64,000 nt of DNA from positions 6,155,001 through 6,219,000 of the forward strand of contig WPIO01000010.1 of NCBI GenBank assembly GCA_009760855.2. Reading direction: 5' to 3'. Every line of letters begins with the position of its first letter. Positions within the stretch are counted from its first letter, which is position 1. The notes beneath the pieces were generated by a model. It did not search any database, was not told where the DNA came from, and was given only the letters and a program-made list of their open reading frames with translations. This document shows positions 37,293 to 46,630 of the stretch, piece by piece. The position numbers and the translations under genes were made by a program. Origin of the DNA: Cristatella mucedo. Lineage: Eukaryota > Bryozoa > Phylactolaemata > Cristatellidae.

Positions 37293-40200
37293 GAAGAGGA
37301 GGAGGGAGCAATAGAATCAACTGCTCGGCCACAGACGGACTCTCACCTTCTTCCTGGCTCTCCAGGTCCACGATGGCATCCTCGGTGGGCGGCCCTTCGA
37401 GCAGGGTCTCTGTCAGCCGGCGGCTGCCGGCGCGCAGCACCCACGTGAAGGACGAGTGGAGCCAGCGGAACGTGTCCGGGTCTCCGGTTAGGCAGAGCAG
37501 CGACCGAGCAGCGGCCACGCCTCGCTGCAGCCGGAAATTGGCCGGCAGCGTGGCTGCGCTGGCGCCGAGGCGTATGGCGCGCGTCGGGCAGCGCTCGTTC
37601 TCCTGCTGGAATGTGCGGACCGCTCGAGCCTGCAGGTCCTCGACGATGCGACGCACGTGCCGGACGAGGAAGGGGCACGAGTTGAGCAGGTACGTCTTGT
37701 CCATCATGACCACGATCACGCTGTACCAGCGCTGAAGGCCGCGTGCCTGCGCGTCCTTGAGGAAGAACGTGTAGCTGAGCACGTGGCCGCAGCTGCTGTC
37801 GCCGAAGAACACGGGCCCTTCGCGTCCCTGGCAGACCTGCGAACGATAAGAGCCAAGTGGTGACTGCACTCGTGAGCAAACACAGCATCAGCTTAGGCCG
37901 AGGCTCGAATGTCACATGGGCACTGAGCCGCAAGCAGCAAATAATCGAGAGGACAGCAGTGTGCCAGCACAGGCGCGCTAGGTACGGCCAAGAGACAAAA
38001 AGAAATAACTATCAAACCGCCAGAAGGATTTACGAAGCACTCTTAACGCCCTGGAAAAAAGGTTAAAAAAAGCAGGTTAAGCTGACTTAACAGCCTCATT
38101 TATATAGCAGCAGAAAAGCTTTCTCGACTATCATCACCACTTCCAGTGGTCAATCAAGGATCGACCACTGCAGGACTCGAGAAACCACGATCTCGGGTCG
38201 TGAAGAGCGACCACCTTACCTCTGGGCTAAGACCCAGGGGCCAAAGTATATTGTATCGCTCGACAGAGAGAGGAGAACAAGTAGTGCTGTCGCTAGGATT
38301 TAAACCCACGATCTCCAAAACGACGGGAATGGGTCACAGCGATGTGCCCATTTCAAGAGAAAAGTGTAGGCAGCTCACTCGGCCATCAGAAAACAATGTG
38401 CTGCAAATGACAGAGCGACCACAGAGCGCAATCGCAGTGACTTACAGATGTGACACGGCACCTTGCATGAGTATCTCGACACATGAGCATATAATGCAAT
38501 GTACATAGATGTGTACCGTACTCTCGCCCGAGCACACTACGGCCTGCACTGCAAGTGCCTTAACAGCTAAAGGTCTGCAGAAAGAGGAGAGGGTGGCTAG
38601 CAAATAGATAAATGGCACAGCACATCAGAGCAAGAGTTCGCATGCACGCACCAGCACATCAGACAAGCAGGCATTGCTTGCATGTACTGTATGCAGCATA
38701 CAAGCAGCATCAACGAGCTTCTGAAAAGGTAGTGCCAGGACAGGAAGTGACAGCTTATCCAGCTGCATGCGTTGCACGAGGCTCGACGAAATAAAGCTCC
38801 TTGAGTTCAAGTTCCTAAACACTGCAAACACAGCTGTCTCAGAAGGCTGATTGATGCTAAGAAAGGGGAAGGAAGCCGATTGTCCTCCGGCGTGGGGAAG
38901 GTGAGCGAAAGCACTACAGCAGCTCTGCCCCCCTCCCCGTGTAAAAAAAGGCAGCACGGCCATGCCAGCTGCGGAAGGTTCTTGAGCTGTCAAGCCCTGC
39001 GACTCTACCATGCACGAACAACCATCAAGCATGTGAACGTGTACAGATTGTTGTCACCAGCATTGCTACTACACAAGCAGAATACTTCTAGCTATTTAAT
39101 AGTTAGCAGCCAAGGACGAGGCATCCATTGCCAAGGTGCATATTAGGCTGCCTGACAACCAGCAGGATGCACATGTCGCCATCATGCTGGCACAGTTGCA
39201 GATATCCAGAAAAGAGAAGAGAGTGCACGCCAATGCTGGCCGGGTCTCTGCTCAGCATAAGGGTCCATTACGACTTGTCGTGGGGGAGGTCTCTCTCAAT
39301 AGAGGGTGCCTTTATTGGATTATCATAAATATAAATGCGAATGGCAAAATGAATTTTTTAGATAGAAATCAGGTTTCATTTGAACAAGACCAAAAGTGAG
39401 AAATTACAAAAATCAAGAAGGTACCTGCTGTGTATGACTGTACTGTAGGCAGTAACACAACAATACATGCAAGCCATAAGCCAGCCAGTCTAATGCCATA
39501 TTGACAATATGTCCCTCACTTCGTACGCCGGGACGTGTTCTGGAAGGAAGGCGCATGCATACCAAGGTCAAACATTGGGAGATAACTAGCAATCAGTCAA
39601 AGATTGAGCATGCCATTCGACAATCCTCAACCCTTAGCTTTAATATATAGTTTACTCTGAAGTTGCAAAACTAAGCAGTCAGAAGGTTAATCTGTCGGGG
39701 GGGGGGGCTTGACCAGTCTGTCTGATTGCATAACCTCGAGGTCGAAGCTGGTGCTGCTAGTAGGCAAAGTCCTCTAATTTCGTCAGATTCTTGGAACGGG
39801 TGCTTGTTTCTTCAGGACGTCTGCTTCCTAACTGCTCCTGATGTTGCCACCAAATGCGACCATCTTGTAAATTTAGCATCAATGTGACAGGGCCCAATCT
39901 CTCTTTTATAACCACCGGTAGCCATTGTGGAGTCTTCTAGAGCTTCAGTGCCCACACAGTGCCTCCGACGTAAAATGACCGTGCTTCAGTATGGATGTTG
40001 TGTTACTGCCGGTAGTAATGCTGACGTGTGAAGACTTGATCCTGTTAAGATGGATGCAAGAGGTCATGTCGGTAAGGAGAACCTTCTCTTCAGTATTAGT
40101 TTTGCAGGTCTGTTGTAGTTGGGGGCGTAACCGATAGGTTGAGGAGGAATTGGTATAGTCGATCTTCGAGGTAGCAGCTAGATTTCCTCAGGCCGACTTT

Positions 40201-43200
40201 TATTGGCTGCACAGCTCGTTCGACTTGGCCGTTGCTGGCAGGATGGTACTTACGAGCTGGTAAAGCTTGATCTTGTTGGTCTCACAGATTTGCTTGAAAT
40301 GCTTTCACTTGTGAAGCAGGTACAATTGTCCAACGTTGTCGGTAGGTCTAACCTAGCTAATTTGTGCAGCAGCTTTGTTAAAAGCAATTTGGGCAGTAGC
40401 AGCATGGACAACATTGGCATCAGTGAATTTTCTGAGTGCGTCTGATATCACTAGTATCATTTGTCCTTCGACCAGTGTGGCGTAATCTATGTAACACAGT
40501 ACCAAGGTTGCCCCGACCACTGCCACGGGTGCAAGAGAGCAGCTGGTGGGTAGTTACTGTGAATCGCATCACAAAATCAGGGGAGTGATAGCCCAAGAGG
40601 CAAAGTGCTCACTCTTCACGACCGAAGTCGTGCGTTCGAATTCTGCAGTGGTCGATCCTTTAGTGACCAGTGTAAGCAGTGGTGATAGCCATTAATAATA
40701 ATAATAATAATAATATTGCACTTGATAAAGCGCCCTCAGAGAACTTAATCTCTTTCTAGGCGCTTTACATTTGCTGCAAAGTGATACGCAATAGAATAGT
40801 AAGTAAAATCATGCTTGAAAAACAAACAAAATGAATAACATGGTTAGGGGTTACATGCACTGGGTCAGCATGCAAATGTGGTTAGTGGCAGCATGAACAG
40901 TGTCAGCACGCATAAGCACATCGAGGACGAATCACAAGGACCCACTAAATGCTGTCCTAAATAGGTATGTTTTTAAGTTTCTTTTAAATGTGGTCAGGTC
41001 GGGGGATGTTCTGATGCAGGTCGGGAGGGAGTTCCAGGCTGTGGGAGCATACGAGCTAAATGCACGGTCTCCAAAGGATTTAAGGTTTGTACGAGGTATT
41101 TCTAGACTGTTGGATTCCAAAAAGCGAGTGGTACGATGCTTTGCCTGATGGGGTAGTATATCTGAAAGATAGGCTGGAGCCATAGAATGAAGAGACCTAA
41201 AAGTGAGCGACAAAACCTTGAAGTCAATCCGTTGCTTGACTGGTAACCAGTGCAGGTCGGCGAGAAGTGGAGTAATGTGGCAACTGCGACGCTCACGACA
41301 GACAAGCCTAGCTGCAGAGTTTTGCACCAGCTGCAATCGCCTGATCGCACATGCTGGTAGGCCAGTAAGCAGTGAGTTGCAGAAGTCGAGACGAGATGTC
41401 GCGAATGCATGGACCAACTTGGACGTGGTATCCTTATCTAAACAAGCCCTAATTTTAGCAATGTTATGAAGCTGAAAATAGGCTGATTTGACTGTGGAGC
41501 TGATGTGGTCGTCTAACGAGAGGTCGCTTTGGAATATGACACCTAGATTTCGAGCTGATGCAACTGGAGATATGCTGGCAGAGCCAATTTTGAAAGTCAG
41601 CCTTTCCAATTTCTGAATAAAACTAGGTCTGCCCATAACTAGTATTAAGGCTCTTCTGAAGCTTTAAAAATGATTTAAATCAGCTAATATTTAATTTAAA
41701 TGAGGATGATAAGTAGGTCGGGATTGAAATGTACAAGCATCTGTGAAGACTCTTTTGGTGGTAGCTCTTTTGATTTGAAGGAAGGCTTGTTACTGATCCC
41801 GACTCAGTGCCACGGTAGTCTTAGCTCAGCAACTTACAGTGATGCAAGCTCAGTGCTTAAATTGTTGAGGAATTACTAGTGGTAATAATTAAAAATTCCT
41901 GACAACTCTTTAATTCGGCGACAGCCGAGAGGCTGGGTGCACCATAGAGGGCTGACATTTGGTCTGTGATTGGATTTATACCTTCTCGGGCAAGCTTACG
42001 GCCAAGCAAATTGCACGAAGGCTCTAAGAACGATCGTTTTGAAAGGCTCAGCCGAAGGCCAGAGTCCAAGGGTCGCTTCAGCACAACGAGTAAATTACTA
42101 CGGACTTCGTGAAACGTTTTCCATGACACCGAAATGACGTCAAGGTAAGCGACAGTCATTGGTATGCTATGAACGAGCTGCTTCATAGTTAGTTGAAAGT
42201 ACCCGGGAGCAGAGGCAACAGCATAGCAGAGACAGGTATACATACAGAGGCAGTTTGTAGTTGTGATAGTGGTGAGCTATTAAGAATCCTTATCAAGACA
42301 CACCTGGTGATAAGCATTGCTTAGATCGAGCTACGAGTAACAGACCCCACAGGTAAATTTCATGTAAAGGTCTTCAAAATTGTGAATTGGATAGCAGTCT
42401 ATTTTTGCAGTCGTATTCACAGTCAGCTTGTTGTCCACAAATTCGAACATTGCTACTAAGTTTCTGGCCAGGAGCAATTTGTGTTGCCCATTCGGAGAAT
42501 TCGACAGGAACAGTAATCCCAGCCAGTCTAGCTCAGCTTAAGCTTTTGCTCGTAAAGCAAAAGGTAAGGAGCATGACTTGAAGCATACAAGCTGAATAGC
42601 AGCGTCGATATGCAGCTTAGCTTCTGCATCGACAACCTCCTTCCCAGACCAGTCTTAAAAAGCTCTGGGAGCAGCTTAGAGAAATCAGTGCTGTCAAGTT
42701 TAAACATCACTGAGCAGTTTAACTCGATCTGTTCTAGTCAGTCACAAACTAAGATCTGGATCGTGGCAATTCGCAACTGCGCAGAGCATTACATAGTGTT
42801 TGTTCTCCTGCCTGACCCCCAGCAGAGTGCTAGCATCGGGTTTGATGAGCACTACATACAGAGTGGTACGTAGGCACCGAAGCTGAGATATTTCCAGCTG
42901 TAGTGGTTTACCGTACTGATGAAGGAGTTGTGCTTGTTGGCTGCTAACTACAGTTTGGGCTGCCCCCTGCTGACTTCCATTTTTGTTGGGATGCCGGTTA
43001 ACGTCAGGATGACAGTGATAGGGTGTCATAGTGTTTGCCGGGGTAGCAGGCCTGAATTGTAGGCTCATGCCTGCATACTCTCGTTTCGTGTGCAGAAACG
43101 CATCCTCAGCCCTCTCGGTGGAAAAGCTTTTTGGCTACGGTTGTCCGACTGAGCGGATATGCCGACTCATAGTTGATGCAGAGCAGTATATAACAGCCAG

Positions 43201-46200
43201 TGAAATGATTTGACCTTAAGCATTTTCGGCAAATTTCGGCCCAATCCGGGCTTGACCCAAACTAAGGTCAATTGACTTGACCTGATTGATTGATAGTCTG
43301 TTCTCGACCTGAAGCAGGCAATTGTGGCTGGTCGCAGGCTGCAGCAGGCAGGCTGGGTGGGGCCTGGAACTTCCATTTCGCCTTGGAACTGACCTGCTGG
43401 CTGGTTCGTTTGAGGACGTCACCGGTATTAGCATTCATGGGCACCAGGTGCTGCACAGTAATAGTTAGGGTCCCAGTCATTAGGATGCAAGTCGGTGTCG
43501 TCTCAGGCATGCATCCATACACAATAAGCTCGGCAAGCGACATGCTTAGATTAACAAAGGCCCTTCCCCAAAATTTATCTAGTAAGGTAGTGCTGAATGA
43601 CCTGGGATTTAATCTCAACTTCATTAGATTGGAAACCACAAAGTTTTGAAAGGAATTACAGCCCTCCATAGAAAGCAGCCAGCAAGGGTCTCAGCCAGCG
43701 TTTTTGGCCTGCCGGATGAAATATGCATATATCTCACGTCCTTATTTCGTGCTATGAGTGAAATGTTCAATAAGCTTTGTTTTGGTAAAGATATAACCGT
43801 CGGCCTCCATGACCTCGAGAGCTTCACTCAAGTCGAGAGCATCCTCTCCTGAGAAGTGCAGCAGGGGCTTTCTTGCTGGCGCTGTACTGGATTTCCACCC
43901 CACCACATAGTTCTCAAAACAGATGAGCCACTTCACCCAAACGACGCCAAAGCTGATGGAGGTCAGAGGAGCAATGCCAACCGATGGAAGGCCTTTATTA
44001 TGCATTTACGTAACGGTGTCAAGGAACAGGTTCATAAATCTTGCCAAATAGGTTGTGTATGACGGTGCCGTAGGCAGTAAGACAACAATATAAACAATAT
44101 GTAAGTGAGCAAGTCGAAAGCCACCTTGTTAATACGGCCAATACGTCCTTTACTTCATAAGCAAGAACACGTTCTGGCCGGCGTAACTGAGCATGCCGAG
44201 GTCATACATTAGGGAGATAATGAGCAAGCATTCAAAAGTTAAGCATGCTATTCAGCAGCACCAAACTTTGATAATAACTGTTGTGATACTTAGAGAGCAA
44301 AGCCCGGAGACTATGCATAAACATCGCAGAAAACAAGAAAATAGTTAAATGGTTAACTGACACCCAGGCCAGCCTTGCAAAGCGAAGCCAGCTTTGTCCG
44401 TGACTTTTTGCAGCTATAGGCCGATGCTTAACATAATTTTTTACGACCCAATGGACCTTACCCCTTCAGAACTCGGCAAAGCATAAGATAACTGGGTAGG
44501 CCGGCAGCTCTGCACCGGCCACTAGACTATGCTACATCGACTTTTGCCTATGCCCTAGTGCATTTACGCATTGACTCGACAGACTCACAGCGTCGAGACT
44601 GACTGATGTTATGACAGTCACTTGCAGCGACACGTTGGTACCATCGCACATCTCGTCACTTTGTAAAATAGTACAGTACGTGTTTCATCATTTCAAGTCG
44701 CTTGATGTAAGCCACGCTTGCAAGGCGCCAGAGATCATCCGGGCCAGCAGCCACCACAGCAACACGCGATCGCACCGCTAATCAGCCACACCCGCAGCCA
44801 GCCGCCCAGTTAAACCCGCCTGGCGCACGCTCAACGTACCTCGCAGCTGAGGCTTCGGATGCACGCCTGCCTCACCATGCTGAACACCTCCTCGTGGTGA
44901 GGATTCTGACTGCTCACGTAGCTCACCCTAGCCTCGCGGTCGTCGCTGATGAAGCCGGGCACATCGGCAGGAAGCGAGCGGCATGCCTAGAACAACGAGG
45001 CAACATGCCCTGAAATGCTCACGGCCAGCACGAATGCTGATGCACACGACAAGCCTCGGGGAGGACGACACCGATCGGATGCAGCCAGCAACAGGTGAGG
45101 AGAGATGACATGGCGCTGCCTCTCCCGTGCGACCGTCGTTGGGCATGGGTAAAACCCTAACCGGAAGTGACAAGACCCTGCCCCCCCCCCCCGTTGGCAG
45201 GCGATATGGCGGCAGGGACAGCCTCTTGGTTTCGAGCGCCAGCAGTCCAGGGCAGATGCTCTTGCTGCCCCCAAGTCTGACTCACTTAGTGTATTGGGTC
45301 GCAAACAAAATGCACACAGGTAAACATATGGTGCCAGCGAAAGTGAGCACTTCTCTTGCAAAGTGCAGAATACAGCAGGCTGCACAGAATGCCACCAGAA
45401 CCCTGCCATCGAAGCTAAAGAAGCAGCACAGGCAATCATTCCTCGCAACATTGCGCGCATGATGCACCTCAGCGAGGCCGACCATCGCAGCAGCCATGGC
45501 ACTCGGCAGATCAGTACGAGTTTGAATGCACAATTCGTTCGAGAAAGAGACAGCCAAAGAGGTGGGGCAGCTGGAGGCATGCTCGGAGATTACTTACTAC
45601 ACGAACTGGTTTGGCCTTCCCCAAAGTCCATGTTTGGTGATTGCACGATGATTGTCTCCCATGTGACCGCTTGTGTGCAGCCCCAGGCCATCTAACACGT
45701 GTGCCATCCCCTTCAGGTGATCGGACTACAGGCCCAAGAGTGCCACGCAAGTGAGAACTCGATAATTTCTGTTTCAGCTGCTGCTTGCCTGCGCAATGGA
45801 TTCCGTGCTTATTCTAGAGTTAATCTTGAGCAGTTGGTGAAAAGCGAGAGTTGGTGTGAGAGTGCTTGCCATGAATGGAAACCCCACAGCAGTTACTGTG
45901 CGAAACGCATGAATGGGTGCTGCCACCCATTCTTGCCTTATATCTCAAGGCTCGGGACACTAGGCATCGCTAGGGCGATTAAGAAATGCATCATTAGGTC
46001 ATTTAGGTCATAGGACTGGAGCACTGCCGAAACCGTGGTCGGCCGATCATAATAAAACTTCCTGCTTACAGCCAGAATCACCTTCATGTAGTGGTCCCGA
46101 GATGTCGACCGAATAGAAATGGCTAAACACTGTCTACATTTTCTCTTGCCCACCTGCCAACTCAAAGTGCTACCTGCAGGCAGCTTGCAACAAGTGCCGG

Positions 46201-46561
46201 TGCCTCCTTGCTGCACTCGCTTTCTGTGTCAGACGGGCATCAAGAGGCCCCACTATCTTCCTAATTTGTCGTCGAGAGGGGCAGGAGATGCCCCGGTGCT
46301 CGCACAAACGTTGGGCATCTTCGGTAGCATCTGCATTGCAAACAAGATCTGCCACAAATCTGCAGCCATAGTGCCCAGCTTACGATAGGTTGCGGCAATC
46401 CAAGTAATTGTTTGTATCAACGTATAGCGAATCTCAGCTAGCTATCGAATGCCGGTTTCACATATGCTCGAGGCACTACTCAAGAATAGCCAGGAAAAAC
46501 GCGCCCAGCTCCATCAGACGCAGGCTTGCACACACGCGTACGAATGGCGTGCGTATGTGCA

Positions 46562-46630
<69 letters not shown>

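Larger units (their letters stand above)
39418..44275 (-). mobile_element. Degraded Ty3/gypsy LTR retrotransposon in FLCN intron 2
   Basis: Two related direct repeats of about 230 bp flank remnants of gag, protease, reverse transcriptase and integrase, in the Ty3/gypsy order on the minus strand. All frames are broken by stops and frameshifts, so the copy is dead. A separate LINE (40690-41640) and a SINE (40583-40690) split integrase from reverse transcriptase, so they arrived later. The element sits between FLCN exons 2 and 3 in the same orientation as the gene. Confidence 0.85.

Noticed and set aside
39418..44275. Endogenous retrovirus
   Set aside because: No envelope-like frame was seen. 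Gag/RT/integrase remnants and order fit a Ty3/gypsy retrotransposon.
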